NCBI RefSeq assembly: GCF_024171765.1
Contig: NZ_JAMTCI010000001.1
Span: 2,900,796 to 2,964,795, forward strand
Origin: Williamsia deligens
GTDB lineage: Bacteria; Actinomycetota; Actinomycetes; Mycobacteriales; Mycobacteriaceae
Direction: 5' to 3'
DNA length: 64,000 nucleotides
Below the pieces are notes generated by a model. The model searched no databases and was not told the origin of the DNA. It was given only the letters and a program-made list of their open reading frames with translations. Below are positions 33,630 to 43,212 of the stretch, piece by piece. Position 1 is the stretch's first letter. Each line of letters opens with the position of its first letter. Position numbers and translations under genes: made by a program.

Positions 33630-34679
33630 GTGAACGGCAGACAGATGCGACGGCCACGCCGCGCGGTGCGACTCGGCGCTCTCGTGGCGGCCGCGATGGC
33701 GGTCGTGGCGACGGCGACAGGGTGTTCGAGCTCGGACGACGCGAAGCAGGTGACGCTCCTGACGCACGACTCCTTCAGCCTGCCCGACTCCGTCCTCGCG
33801 GACTTCACGAAGCAGACCGGCCTGAAGCTGGTCGTCACCAAGTCCGGTGACGCCGGTCAGCTCGCGTCGACGGTGTCGCTGACACCCGGTCGCCCGAAGG
33901 CCGACGCGGTCTACGGCATCGACAACACCTTCGCCTCGCGTCCGGTGACCGCCGGTGCCCTCGCCGACTACACACCGTCGTCGCTGCCGGCGGGCGCGCA
34001 GGACCACGCCCTCTCCGGTGCGGCCGGCAAGCAGCTGACCCCCGTCGACCGCGGCGACGTGTGCGTCAACGTCGACACGTCCTGGTTCGCGCAGCGGAAC
34101 ATCCCCGCGCCCACGTCGATCGCGCAGCTCACCGACAGCCGCTACCGCGGCGAGATGGTCGCAATGGACCCCGCGACCTCGTCGCCGGGTCTCGCTTTCC
34201 TCCTCGCGACCATCGCGGCGCGGCCCGGCGACTGGCAGGACTACTGGAAGGCGTTGCGCGCCAACCAGGTCTCGGTGGTCTCGGGGTGGGATGTCGGCTA
34301 CAACCAGGACTTCTCCGGGGGAGAGGGCAAGGGCCCCAAGCCGATCGTCGTCTCCTACGCCTCATCACCCGCGGCGAACCCCGCGACGAAGGCGCTGCTC
34401 GACGGGTGCTTCAAGCAGGTCGAGTACATCGGCGTGCTCAAGGGGGCGTCGAACACCGACGGTGCGCGCAAGCTCGTCGACTTCATGCTCACCGACGAGG
34501 TCCAGAAGGCCCTGCCGGACTCCATGTACGTCTACCCGGTCCGCTCGGGCGTGCCCCTGCCCGAGTCGTGGGCGAAGTATGCGCCGCTGCCGACCGACAC
34601 CGTCGACCTGTCGCCGGGGTCCATCGCGAAGAACCGGGAGAACTGGCAGCGCGAGTGGCGCTCGATCATGGGGCGCTGA
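33630..34679 (+). CDS. thiB: Thiamine-type ABC transporter substrate-binding lipoprotein
   Basis: A 349-residue lipoprotein: signal AVVATATGCSSSDD with the lipid-anchored Cys. Then VTLLTHDSFSLPDSVLADFTKQTG, KADAVYGIDNTFASR, PVDRGDVCVNVDTSWF and PATSSPGLAFLLATIA fit the ThiB/TbpA group of extracellular binding proteins. Iron(III)-binding proteins of the AfuA/SfuA kind are close relatives, so the ligand is not certain. GTG 33630 and ATG 33645 are both possible starts. No TPP riboswitch fits in the 37-bp gap upstream. Confidence 0.82.
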   Translation: MNGRQMRRPRRAVRLGALVAAAMAVVATATGCSSSDDAKQVTLLTHDSFSLPDSVLADFTKQTGLKLVVTKSGDAGQLASTVSLTPGRPKADAVYGIDNTFASRPVTAGALADYTPSSLPAGAQDHALSGAAGKQLTPVDRGDVCVNVDTSWFAQRNIPAPTSIAQLTDSRYRGEMVAMDPATSSPGLAFLLATIAARPGDWQDYWKALRANQVSVVSGWDVGYNQDFSGGEGKGPKPIVVSYASSPAANPATKALLDGCFKQVEYIGVLKGASNTDGARKLVDFMLTDEVQKALPDSMYVYPVRSGVPLPESWAKYAPLPTDTVDLSPGSIAKNRENWQREWRSIMGR

Positions 34680-34686
34680 CCCGATC

Positions 34687-35109
34687 GTGCGGTCGACCAC
34701 GGACGAGGCGCACGCCCGCATCGTCCGCGGGACCCACGGGGTGCTCTGCACCCTGCACCCCGAGCGCGGCCCCGATCCGCTGCCGGTGGTCTACGCCGCG
34801 GTCGACGGTCTCGTCGGGATCCCCGTCGACACCGTCAAGGCGAAGACGACGGGACGGCTGCGTCGGGAGGACAACCTCGAGACCGACCGTCGTGCGGCGC
34901 TGCTCGTCGTACACTGGGATCGCGACGACTGGACCCGGCTGTGGTGGGCACGCGCCCACCTCGAGCACGTCGCGGAGCCGGCTCCGTCGGTGATCGAGGA
35001 ACTGTCCGCGCGGTTGGAGGCGACCGTCCCGCAGTACGTCGGCCGCCCGTTCCGCCGTGTCCTGGTCCTGCGGATCGTGTCGGTGTCCGGTTGGTCGGCG
35101 AGCGGGTGA
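34687..35109 (+). CDS. PPOX-class (FMN/F420-binding split-barrel) protein, TIGR03668-like
   Basis: The 140-residue protein has ARIVRGTHGVLCTLHPERGPDPLPVVYAAVDGLVGIPVDTVKAK, RREDNLETDRRAALLVVHWD and a C-terminal VGRPFRRVLVLRI. These fit the pyridoxamine-oxidase-like split barrel seen in actinobacterial F420/FMN-binding proteins. It starts at GTG 34687, 7 bp after thiB, and its stop overlaps the permease start (GTGA), so it is inside the transporter operon. A role in modifying the imported compound is possible but unproven. Confidence 0.75.
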   Translation: MRSTTDEAHARIVRGTHGVLCTLHPERGPDPLPVVYAAVDGLVGIPVDTVKAKTTGRLRREDNLETDRRAALLVVHWDRDDWTRLWWARAHLEHVAEPAPSVIEELSARLEATVPQYVGRPFRRVLVLRIVSVSGWSASG

Positions 35110-36722
35110 ACCGCGACAGGCGCGCACGACTCGCAGGCGGCGTCCTCGCGACGCTCCCGCTGCTGTTCCTCGCCGTGCTCTTCGTGTGGCCGGTCGTCGC
35201 GTTGGTGCACCGTGCGGTCGACGTCTCCGACGGAGCCGGTCTCGGCGCGCTCCTCACGCGGACGAACGCATGGGGTCTGCTGGGGTTCACGCTCGCGCAG
35301 GCGGCCGCGTCGACGGTGCTGACCCTCGTCGTCGCCGCACCGCTGGTGTGGCTGGTCACGGTGGTGCCCCGGTGGGCGTCCACCCCGCTGATGGTCGTCG
35401 TCACCGTTCCGTTCGTCCTCCCGACGGTGGTGGTGGGCATCGCGTTCCGCGCGATGCTGTCACCGGGTGGGCCGCTAGGGTCGCTGGGGCTGGACGGGTC
35501 GGTCGCCTCCATCCTCGCCGCGCACGCGTTCCTCAACGTGGCCGTGGTCGTCCGCATCGTCGGATCGTCGTGGCGGGCACTCGACCCGCGTGCGGAACAA
35601 GCGGCGCGCACGCTGGGCGCCTCGGGCCCGCGTGCGTTCCTCACCGTCGTGGCGCCGCGGCTGGCGCTCCCGGTCGTCTCGGCGGCCTCGCTGGTCTTCC
35701 TGTTCTGCGCCACCAGCTTCGGGGTCGTGGTGATCCTCGGCGGTGGTCGACTGCAGACGCTCGAGACCGCGGTGTACACCCAGGCGATCGGCTACTTCGA
35801 CATCCCGGCGGCCGTCGCCGTGTCCGTTGTGCAGATCGTGGTGGTCGTCGTCGCGGTGGCGGTGACACGTGTGCTGACGCCTCGAACACAGGCGGCGATC
35901 GGGGGACCGCGCGCCCGCGTGGCCCTCACCCCCGCCCGGCGGGCGTGGACACTGGCGGCCGCGCTGTGGGGGCTCGTCGTGCTCGTCGGTCCGTTGGTCG
36001 TGGTCGCCCTGCGATCGGTCCGGCCGACGGCAGGCGGGTCGTGGACATGGGAGGGGTACCGGGCGCTCACGGTGCCCGTGAACGGCGAGACACCGCTGGA
36101 CACGTTGCGCAGCAGCGTGATCAGCGCACTGTGGGCGACGGTCATCGCCGTCGCCGTCGGACTCCTCGCCGCGGTCGCACTGCACCGCTCGCGCGGCCCC
36201 GCCCGCGCCGTCGGAGATGCCCTGACGCTGCTGCCCCTCGGGGTGAGCGCGGTGACGCTCGGCTTCGGGTATCTCATCGTCCTCGCGGCGCTGCCCGCGG
36301 CGGTCGCGTCGTCGCCAGTGGTCGTCCCCGCGGTGCAGGCACTGGTCGCGGCGCCGGTCGTCGTGCGTGTCCTGCTCCCGGCGCTCGCCGCGGTCCCGCA
36401 GACGGTGCGTCAGGCGGCGGCGGGTCTCGGCGCCGGGCCGTGGCGTGTCTGGCGGACCGTCGACCTGCCGGCCATCTGGCGTCCGCTGGGCGTGGCGGTG
36501 GGCTTCTCGTTCGTCATCGCGCTCGGCGAGTTCGGTGCGACCGGCTTCGTCACCCGGCCGGGCACGACCACACTGCCCGTCCTCATCGGGTCGGCACTGA
36601 ACCGGCCCGGAGCGCAGTACCTGGCGACGGCGATGGCGGCGTCGATGCTGCTGATCGTCACCACGGCGGTCGTCGTGGTCGCGATGGAAGCGCTCCGCGA
36701 CGTGGAGGGGAGTGAGTTCTAG
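35106..36722 (+). CDS. thiP: Thiamine/iron-type ABC transporter permease, fused two-domain
   Basis: A 538-residue permease with two repeated transmembrane domains of about six helices each. Each half carries an EAA-like coupling motif: EQAARTLGASGPRAFLTVVAPRL and RQAAAGLGAGPWRVWRTVDLPAIWRP. This arrangement is typical of ThiP and the related iron permeases FbpB/SfuB. ALGEFGATGFVTRPGTTTLPVLIG near the end is characteristic. It passes the ligand from the binding lipoprotein across the membrane. GTG start coupled to the preceding gene; the next gene follows directly. Confidence 0.88.
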   Translation: MNRDRRARLAGGVLATLPLLFLAVLFVWPVVALVHRAVDVSDGAGLGALLTRTNAWGLLGFTLAQAAASTVLTLVVAAPLVWLVTVVPRWASTPLMVVVTVPFVLPTVVVGIAFRAMLSPGGPLGSLGLDGSVASILAAHAFLNVAVVVRIVGSSWRALDPRAEQAARTLGASGPRAFLTVVAPRLALPVVSAASLVFLFCATSFGVVVILGGGRLQTLETAVYTQAIGYFDIPAAVAVSVVQIVVVVVAVAVTRVLTPRTQAAIGGPRARVALTPARRAWTLAAALWGLVVLVGPLVVVALRSVRPTAGGSWTWEGYRALTVPVNGETPLDTLRSSVISALWATVIAVAVGLLAAVALHRSRGPARAVGDALTLLPLGVSAVTLGFGYLIVLAALPAAVASSPVVVPAVQALVAAPVVVRVLLPALAAVPQTVRQAAAGLGAGPWRVWRTVDLPAIWRPLGVAVGFSFVIALGEFGATGFVTRPGTTTLPVLIGSALNRPGAQYLATAMAASMLLIVTTAVVVVAMEALRDVEGSEF

Positions 36723-37766
36723 ATGCTGGAGATCACCGGCCTGCGGGTCACCTACGGCGGCGTCGCCGTGCTCGACGGTCTCGACCTCACCGTGGGTTCC
36801 GCCGACGCGCCGGTGACGGCGCTGATCGGCCCGTCGGGCTGCGGGAAGTCGACGTTGGTCCGCGCGGTCGCCGGCCTCGAACCCGTCGACGCGGGGACCA
36901 TCCGGGTCGACGGCACCGACCTCGCCGGCGTCCCCACCCATCGCCGTGACTTCGGTGTCGTGTTCCAAGACGGTCAGCTGCTCCCGGGCCGGTCGGTGGC
37001 GTCCAACGTCGGATACGGGTTGCGCGCCCGCCGATGGTCGCGGTCCGCGACGGCGACGCGCGTCGCCGAGATGCTCGAGCTCGTCGGCCTGCCCGGGCTG
37101 GGGGACCGGCCGGTGTCACAGTTGTCCGGCGGACAGGCGCAGCGGGTCGCACTGGCACGCGCCCTCGCACCGAGGCCCCGACTCCTCCTGCTCGACGAAC
37201 CGCTGTCCGCCCTGGACCGTCGCCTGCGGGAGCGCCTCGCCGTGGACATCGCGGACATCCTGCACACGACGGCGACGCCGGCGATCCTCGTCACGCACGA
37301 CCACACCGAGGCGGCCGTCATCGCCGACCGGGTGGCGGTGATGGCCGACGGAGTCGTCGCACAGCAGGGTCCACCCGACGTCGTCTGGCGTCGACCGGCC
37401 ACCGAGGAGATCGCCCGGTTCGTGGGGTGCACGACGGTCCTGGAGGCGCCCGTCGTCGACGGTGTCGCGCAGACCCCTCTGGGGCCTGTCGACGTCGGCT
37501 GGTCCGGCGCGCGGCCACGCTGCACGCTCGGACTGCGGGCGCGCAGCGTGATCGTGGAGGGCGAGGACCACCGGCAGGGCGGTGTGTCGGTGCGCGTCGA
37601 GTCGGTTGCGACGCTGCCCGAGGACCGTCACGTGTGGGTGCGTACGGTCGACGGGCTCCGGGTGGCCGCCGTGGCGGACCACCCCGTCGCGATCGGGGAC
37701 GACGTGACCGTCGAGGTCGACCCGGCGCGCGTCGCCGTCGTCGGTGCCCAGGTCGTCGGGACCTAG
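36723..37766 (+). CDS. ABC transporter ATP-binding protein of the thiamine/iron-type importer
   Basis: The 347-residue ATPase contains GPSGCGKSTL (Walker A), FQDGQLLPGRSVASNV (Q-loop), QLSGGQAQRVALARAL (signature), LLLLDEPLSALDRR (Walker B) and VTHDHTEA (H-loop). A C-terminal extension of ~110 residues (from about ALGLRARSVIVEG) forms the TOBE-like regulatory domain of the MalK/FbpC type, longer than the ~230-residue ThiQ of enterobacteria. It ends the operon. Its 3' end overlaps the convergent DUF4185 gene by 4 bp. Confidence 0.9.
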   Translation: MLEITGLRVTYGGVAVLDGLDLTVGSADAPVTALIGPSGCGKSTLVRAVAGLEPVDAGTIRVDGTDLAGVPTHRRDFGVVFQDGQLLPGRSVASNVGYGLRARRWSRSATATRVAEMLELVGLPGLGDRPVSQLSGGQAQRVALARALAPRPRLLLLDEPLSALDRRLRERLAVDIADILHTTATPAILVTHDHTEAAVIADRVAVMADGVVAQQGPPDVVWRRPATEEIARFVGCTTVLEAPVVDGVAQTPLGPVDVGWSGARPRCTLGLRARSVIVEGEDHRQGGVSVRVESVATLPEDRHVWVRTVDGLRVAAVADHPVAIGDDVTVEVDPARVAVVGAQVVGT

Positions 37767-39028
37767 GTCGTCGCCAACTGCGTGAGGTCGGTGCGCAGCA
37801 TCATCACGTTGTAGTCCGCCCAGCGGGACGCGGTGAAGTACAGGTAGCGGCTGTCCCCGCCGGCGACGGGATAGATGTACGGGGCGTACACACCCGCCGA
37901 CTGCCGCGCGGAGAGCAGGGTGACCGGTGCGCTCCACGGTCCCTGCGGTGCGGTCGCCGTCCGCAGGACCAGCGTCCCGTCCGTCTCGCGGCCGTGCAGC
38001 ATGACGTAGCGCTGCAGGCGGTCGTTCCAGGCCACCGACATCTCGCCGACGGGCTCGCCGACGACCTTCACCGACTTCGTCGTGTCCGGCGACCAGCTCT
38101 TGACGTCCCAGTAGGTGTACTTGGTCAGGTCCGCGATGTCGCCCGGCGCGAACCGGCACAGGAACGCGGCGCCGAAGCGGCCGTTCGGCGTGCCGTACTG
38201 GTAGATGAACCCGTCGCGGCCCTTGAGGTAGGCGCTGACCTGATACTTGCCGTTGCTGTCGTCGATCTGTTCGACGCCGGGCACGGAGACCGGCGTGTTC
38301 AGGCGGATCGTCCGGGGGTCGGTGGTCCACGTCTGCCCGTTGTCCCGCGACGACGCGAGGATCGAGTAGTTGGTGACCCATCGACCGGGTGCGCCCCACT
38401 GCCGCACCGACATGATGTTCATGTACTGCACGCCGTCGATGGCGATCGCGGCCGTCGGAATGGTGGTCACCTCGGCGCCGCTGACCCCGACCGCGGGCAG
38501 GGCCTCGTTCGCGAACCGCGGTGTCGCCGCGGACACCGAGGCGCCGGAGCGGACGTCGCCGGGGACGCCGGCGGCGATGTCGACACCGTCGGACGGGTCC
38601 TTGTCGGTCGTGCGCAGCACCACGTTGTGGCGCCACTGCTGGCCGGACGCGTTGCAGTCGCCGAAGGTGTCGCCGAAGGCCATCAGTGTCTGGCCGGAGC
38701 CGTTGTCCCAGCCGATGCCGAGATCGGTGCCGGTGATGCCGAACCGACTGTCGGTGTGGTTGGGGGACTTCGGACCCGTGATCCACCGGATCGTCTGCGT
38801 GGGACCGCCGCCCAGCGAGGGCAGTGCCCCCTGTGCGCTCGACTTGCCGAGCAGTCCGCCGCTGCTGCCGGTGAACGCGCTGCCGAACAACCCGCCCAGG
38901 CTCGATCCGAGGATCCCCTGGTTGCCGCAGGGGGCTGCGCTCGCGGGCGACGCCACGGTCACGGCAGCCACCACACCGGTGGCCAGTGTCAGCACCGTCG
39001 TGAGGGTGACGCTTCGTGTGCGCCGCAT
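37763..39028 (-). CDS. Secreted DUF4185 family protein
   Basis: A 421-residue protein with a Sec signal (MRRTRSVTLTTVLTLATGVVAAVTVASPASA, cleavage before APCGN) and a Gly/Ser-rich linker. The DUF4185 body shows DLGIGWDNGSGQTLMAFGDTFGD, RTTDKDPSDG, ILASSRDNGQTW and GYVYFTASRW-like terminal strands, a five-bladed beta-propeller fold as in glycoside-acting enzymes. Members are exported in mycolate bacteria, and some DUF4185 proteins have been linked to arabinan/galactan turnover. This member's substrate is not known. ATG 39028 has an AGGAGCC site. Confidence 0.82.
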   Translation of the reverse strand: MRRTRSVTLTTVLTLATGVVAAVTVASPASAAPCGNQGILGSSLGGLFGSAFTGSSGGLLGKSSAQGALPSLGGGPTQTIRWITGPKSPNHTDSRFGITGTDLGIGWDNGSGQTLMAFGDTFGDCNASGQQWRHNVVLRTTDKDPSDGVDIAAGVPGDVRSGASVSAATPRFANEALPAVGVSGAEVTTIPTAAIAIDGVQYMNIMSVRQWGAPGRWVTNYSILASSRDNGQTWTTDPRTIRLNTPVSVPGVEQIDDSNGKYQVSAYLKGRDGFIYQYGTPNGRFGAAFLCRFAPGDIADLTKYTYWDVKSWSPDTTKSVKVVGEPVGEMSVAWNDRLQRYVMLHGRETDGTLVLRTATAPQGPWSAPVTLLSARQSAGVYAPYIYPVAGGDSRYLYFTASRWADYNVMMLRTDLTQLATT

Positions 39029-39314
39029 GCCGGCTCCTCGTCCCGCGTCCCAGCAGCCCGTCGTTGTGACAGGAGTGACTGATGGGGTTCGGTGATCGCA
39101 GTGATCATCGCCCACGGATCGGACGTCCGTTCAGGGCGGTGGGATTCGCGGCCGAACGGTCATCCGATCGTTATCGGTCGCTGTGACGACTGTCTCTCCC
39201 GCCGACCCGATACCCTTGACGCGGCCACACACCGCGGTCGGCCGATTCCGTCGTGCCCGCGCGGTGGCCCACAGTGACAACTGCCCGCTCGATCCCCTCG
39301 AAGAAAAGATTTCT

Positions 39315-41228
39315 GTGAACGCTGTCCAGAACTTCCGCAACGTCGCGATCGTCGCGCACGTCGACCACGGCAAGACGACGCTCGTCGACGCGATGCTCCG
39401 TCAGTCCGGCGTGTTCGCCGAACGCGAGGAGATGGTCGATCGCGTCATGGACTCCGGTGACCTCGAGCGCGAGAAGGGCATCACGATCCTCGCGAAGAAC
39501 ACCGCGGTGCACCGTCGCCAGCCCGACGGCACCGAGGTCGTCATCAACGTCATCGACACCCCCGGCCACGCCGACTTCGGTGGCGAGGTCGAGCGCGGCC
39601 TGTCGATGGTCGACGGTGTCGTCCTCCTGGTCGACGCCTCCGAGGGCCCGCTCCCGCAGACCCGCTTCGTGCTCCGCAAGGCGCTCGCCGCGTCGCTGCC
39701 GGTGATCCTGCTGGTCAACAAGACCGACCGCCCCGACGCCCGGATCGAGGAGGTCGTCTCCGAGAGCCACGACCTCATCCTGGATCTCGCGTCGGACCTC
39801 GACGACTCCGAGGCCGCCCAGGCCGCGGAGCTCGCACTCGACCTGCCGGTGCTCTACGCATCGGGTCGCGCGGGCATCGCCAGCACCGTCGCGCCCGAGA
39901 ACGGTCAGGTGCCCGAGGGCGAGAACCTCGACCCGCTGTTCGACATCCTCATGTCCTACGTCCCGCCGCCCAAGGGCGACCCGGACGCGCCGCTGCAGGC
40001 GCACGTGACCAACCTCGACGCCTCGCCGTTCCTCGGCCGCCTCGCGCTGGTCCGCATCTTCGCGGGCAGCATCAAGAAGGGGCAGACCGTCGCGTGGCTG
40101 CGTGAGGTCGACGGTGAGCCCGTCACCGAGCGCGCCAAGATCACCGAGCTGCTCGTCACCGTCGGTGTCGCGCGCACGCCGGGCGAGTCGGCCGTCGCCG
40201 GTGACATCGTCGCCGTCGCGGGCATGCCGGGGATCATGATCGGCGACACCCTCGCCGACGTGGACCACCCGGTCGCGCTGCCGCGCATCACCGTCGACGA
40301 GCCCGCCATCTCGGTGACCATCGGCACCAACACGTCGCCGCTCGTCGGTCGGGTCAAGGGCCACAAGCTCACCGCCCGCATGGTCAAGGACCGCCTGGAC
40401 CAGGAGCTGGTCGGCAACGTCTCGCTCCGTGTGCTCGACATCGGTCGCCCCGATGCCTGGGAGGTCCAGGGTCGTGGTGAGCTCGCGCTGGCGATCCTCG
40501 TCGAGCAGATGCGGCGCGAGGGCTTCGAGCTCACCGTCGGCAAGCCCCAGGTGGTCACGCGTCAGATCGACGGCAAGCTGCACGAGCCGTTCGAGCACCT
40601 GACCATCGACGTGCCCGAGGAGTACCTCGGTGCGGTCACCCAGCTCCTCGCCGCCCGCAAGGGCCGCATGGGTGACATGACCAACCACGGCAGCGGGTGG
40701 GTCCGCATGGAGTTCACCGTGCCGTCGCGCGGTCTGATCGGCTTCCGCACCGATTTCCTCACCGAGACCCGCGGCACCGGCATCGCCAACGCCGTCTTCG
40801 ACAGCTACGCCCCGTGGGCCGGCGAGATCCGCGCCCGCCACACCGGGTCGCTCGTCTCCGACCGCGCCGGCTCGGTCACCCCGTTCGCGATGATCCAGCT
40901 CGCCGACCGCGGGACGTTCTTCGTCGAGCCGGGTGCCGACACCTACGAGGGCATGGTCGTGGGCATCAACCCGCGCCAGGAGGACCTCGACATCAACGTC
41001 ACCAAGGAGAAGAAGCTGACCAACATGCGTCAGTCCTCCGCCGACGTGATGGAGACCCTCGCCAAGCCGATCAAGCTCGAGCTCGAGGCGGCGATGGAGT
41101 TCTGCACCGACGACGAGTGCGTCGAGGTGACCCCCGAGGTCGTCCGCGTGCGCAAGGTCGACCTCGACGCCACCACCCGTGGCCGCGAGCGGTCGCGGGC
41201 GAAGGCACGCAACCAGAGCGTGGGCTGA
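39315..41228 (+). CDS. typA: Ribosome-associated GTPase TypA/BipA
   Basis: A 637-residue translational GTPase. G1 AHVDHGKTTLVDAML, the DLEREKGITILAKNTAV switch region, G3 DTPGHADFGGEVERGL and G4 NKTDRPDAR are all intact. Beta-barrel and EF-G-like domains follow, then the TypA-specific C-terminus (VPSRGLIGFRTDFLTETRGTG, NVTKEKKLTNMRQSSAD). It acts on the ribosome in 50S assembly and under stress. GTG 39315 is chosen because VNAVQNFRNVAIVAH begins the conserved region. The 286-bp gap upstream (39029-39314) holds the promoter and no other gene. Followed by lpqW, as in mycobacteria. Confidence 0.95.
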   Translation: MNAVQNFRNVAIVAHVDHGKTTLVDAMLRQSGVFAEREEMVDRVMDSGDLEREKGITILAKNTAVHRRQPDGTEVVINVIDTPGHADFGGEVERGLSMVDGVVLLVDASEGPLPQTRFVLRKALAASLPVILLVNKTDRPDARIEEVVSESHDLILDLASDLDDSEAAQAAELALDLPVLYASGRAGIASTVAPENGQVPEGENLDPLFDILMSYVPPPKGDPDAPLQAHVTNLDASPFLGRLALVRIFAGSIKKGQTVAWLREVDGEPVTERAKITELLVTVGVARTPGESAVAGDIVAVAGMPGIMIGDTLADVDHPVALPRITVDEPAISVTIGTNTSPLVGRVKGHKLTARMVKDRLDQELVGNVSLRVLDIGRPDAWEVQGRGELALAILVEQMRREGFELTVGKPQVVTRQIDGKLHEPFEHLTIDVPEEYLGAVTQLLAARKGRMGDMTNHGSGWVRMEFTVPSRGLIGFRTDFLTETRGTGIANAVFDSYAPWAGEIRARHTGSLVSDRAGSVTPFAMIQLADRGTFFVEPGADTYEGMVVGINPRQEDLDINVTKEKKLTNMRQSSADVMETLAKPIKLELEAAMEFCTDDECVEVTPEVVRVRKVDLDATTRGRERSRAKARNQSVG

Positions 41229-41253
41229 CCACCGTCGGGTGGGGACGACAGGC

Positions 41254-43212
41254 GTGAGGAGTCGGATGAGGGGTGGCCTCGCCGCCGCGACGGTGGCGGT
41301 CGTCGCCGTGCTGTCCGCGGCGTGCACCGCCGACCCTCCGCCGCCCGTACGGGAGTCCGCCGCGCCTGCCACACCCACCCAGACGACCCCGGGTCAGACG
41401 ATCCAGGTCGCCACCGACAGCATCGGCGTCGGTCTGAACCCGCATCTGCTGGCCGACCAGAGCCCGGTGACCACCGCGGTGGCCGCGGCGACGCTGCCGA
41501 GCGCGTTCGTCCCGGTGTCGACCCCGACCGGTGTCGAGCTCCGGATCGACCCCGCGGTGCTCATCGGTGCCGAGGTGACCTCGCAGAGTCCGTTCACGGT
41601 CACGTACCGCATCGCGCAGGACGCCCAGTGGTCCGACGGCCTGCCGGTCACCGCGGACGACTTCGCCTACCTCTGGCAGCAGATGTCCCGGCAGCCCGGC
41701 ACCATCGCCCCGGCCGGCTACCGGATGATCGACGACGTCGCCTCGCGGGCCGGGGGCAAGGAGGCCGTGGTGCGGTTCCGCGGCCCGTACCCCGCCTGGC
41801 GGGAGCTCTTCACCGCGATGCTCCCGTCGCACGTCCTGCGGGGCGTCCCGGACGGGTTCCAGTCGGGGATGGACACCGGACTGCCCGTCTCGGCGGGTCG
41901 GTACACGATCACGGTCATCGACTCGAGCCGTGACGAGGTCCGCATGCAGCGCAACGACCGCTACTGGCGGACGCCGGCCGTGGTCGACCAGATCGTCCTG
42001 CACCGCGTCGGCACGCCGACACAACTCGCGGAGTCCGTCCGCTCGGGGGACACCGGTGTCGTCGCCCTCGCGGGCGGGACGGCGGTCTCCGGTGCGCTCG
42101 ACGCGATCCCCGGTGTGTCCGTCGGTCGCAGTCCCGTCGGTCGCGTCCTGGAGCTCACCGCGAACACCCGCTCGTCGCTCATGGGGGACGCGGCCGTCCG
42201 TCGCGCCGTCCTCGGCATGGTGGACCCGCAGGTGGTGACCGACGCCGCGGCGGGGGAGTCCGTCGTGACCCCGGTCGCCAACCCTGTTCTCGTACCCACG
42301 GACCCGGGGTACTTCCCGGTGGACCGGGCCCGTCCCGACGCCGCGACCATCGGTGCACTGCTCGCCGGATCCGGATGGCGTCCGACGCCGTCGGCGGTGG
42401 TGACCGCGTCGCGCGACCCGTCCGCCGGTCCGTCACCCACGTCCTCGGTCGCCGGCGCGCCCGGCGACGGGGCGCCGACCACCACCACGCCGACCAGTGC
42501 GGCGGAGGCGGGCTCGGCCGCGCGGGCATCGCTGCCCGTCGGTGTGGTGCCACTGCAGCGCGACGGCCGGACGCTGACCGTGCGGATCGGTGTGGTCGCG
42601 GGCGACGTCCGCACCCGCGCCGCCGCCGACACCGTCGCCGACCAGCTGCGATCGGCCGGTGTCGCCGCGGACGTGTCCGCGCTGTCGTCGTCGGACCTCT
42701 ACGGCCGCGCCCTGACCGACCCCGACGTCGACCTCGTCGTCGGGTGGTCGGACGCATCGGTGTCGGCGGCGACGCGGTTCGCGTCGTCGGTCACCTGTGA
42801 CCCGACGCCGGCATCGACGTCGACGTCGCGGTCCTCGGGGTCTTCGGGGTCCTCGGCTGCGACGACGCCGAGCACGACACCCACCACGACCACCAGGCCG
42901 TCGGGATCGGCGCCCTCCACGACGGGATCGCCCGACGACGGTGACGGCGCCGGCCGGTTCCCCAGTTCGCTCGCCGGGCTCTGCGACCCGACCCTGTCGG
43001 CCATCGCCGAGCGCGCGCTGACCGCCGTCGATCCCTCGGCGGACCTGCGAGCCGCGGAACCCGTCGTCGCGGCGCAGTCGGTGCGACTGCCGATCTTCCA
43101 GGACTCCATGCTGACCGCCATCGGACCCGGCGTCGGCGCGGTGCCGCTCGACGGACCCGTCGGCACGGGCATCTTCGGTGCCGTCGGTTCGTGGAACGTC
43201 CTCTCCCGATGA
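41254..43212 (+). CDS. lpqW: LpqW-like solute-binding lipoprotein
   Basis: A 652-residue lipoprotein (LSAACTADPPPP) of the family 5 solute-binding fold: IQVATDSIGVGLNPHLLADQ, RIAQDAQWSDGLPVTADDFAYLW and VDPQVVTD regions. It corresponds by position and domain to M. tuberculosis LpqW, which steers phosphatidylinositol mannosides towards lipoarabinomannan and has no transport role. Two Ser/Thr/Pro-rich low-complexity linkers (about residues 386-427 and 517-569) interrupt the C-terminal lobe. GTG 41254 or ATG 41266 may be the start. Its stop overlaps mshB (ATGA). Confidence 0.85.
   Translation: MRSRMRGGLAAATVAVVAVLSAACTADPPPPVRESAAPATPTQTTPGQTIQVATDSIGVGLNPHLLADQSPVTTAVAAATLPSAFVPVSTPTGVELRIDPAVLIGAEVTSQSPFTVTYRIAQDAQWSDGLPVTADDFAYLWQQMSRQPGTIAPAGYRMIDDVASRAGGKEAVVRFRGPYPAWRELFTAMLPSHVLRGVPDGFQSGMDTGLPVSAGRYTITVIDSSRDEVRMQRNDRYWRTPAVVDQIVLHRVGTPTQLAESVRSGDTGVVALAGGTAVSGALDAIPGVSVGRSPVGRVLELTANTRSSLMGDAAVRRAVLGMVDPQVVTDAAAGESVVTPVANPVLVPTDPGYFPVDRARPDAATIGALLAGSGWRPTPSAVVTASRDPSAGPSPTSSVAGAPGDGAPTTTTPTSAAEAGSAARASLPVGVVPLQRDGRTLTVRIGVVAGDVRTRAAADTVADQLRSAGVAADVSALSSSDLYGRALTDPDVDLVVGWSDASVSAATRFASSVTCDPTPASTSTSRSSGSSGSSAATTPSTTPTTTTRPSGSAPSTTGSPDDGDGAGRFPSSLAGLCDPTLSAIAERALTAVDPSADLRAAEPVVAAQSVRLPIFQDSMLTAIGPGVGAVPLDGPVGTGIFGAVGSWNVLSR

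Noticed and set aside
39171-41378. 735-codon minus-strand frame opposite typA
   Set aside because: Acidic/His/Arg-rich composition with no domain, exactly antisense to the strongly conserved typA; a normal artefact of high-GC coding DNA.
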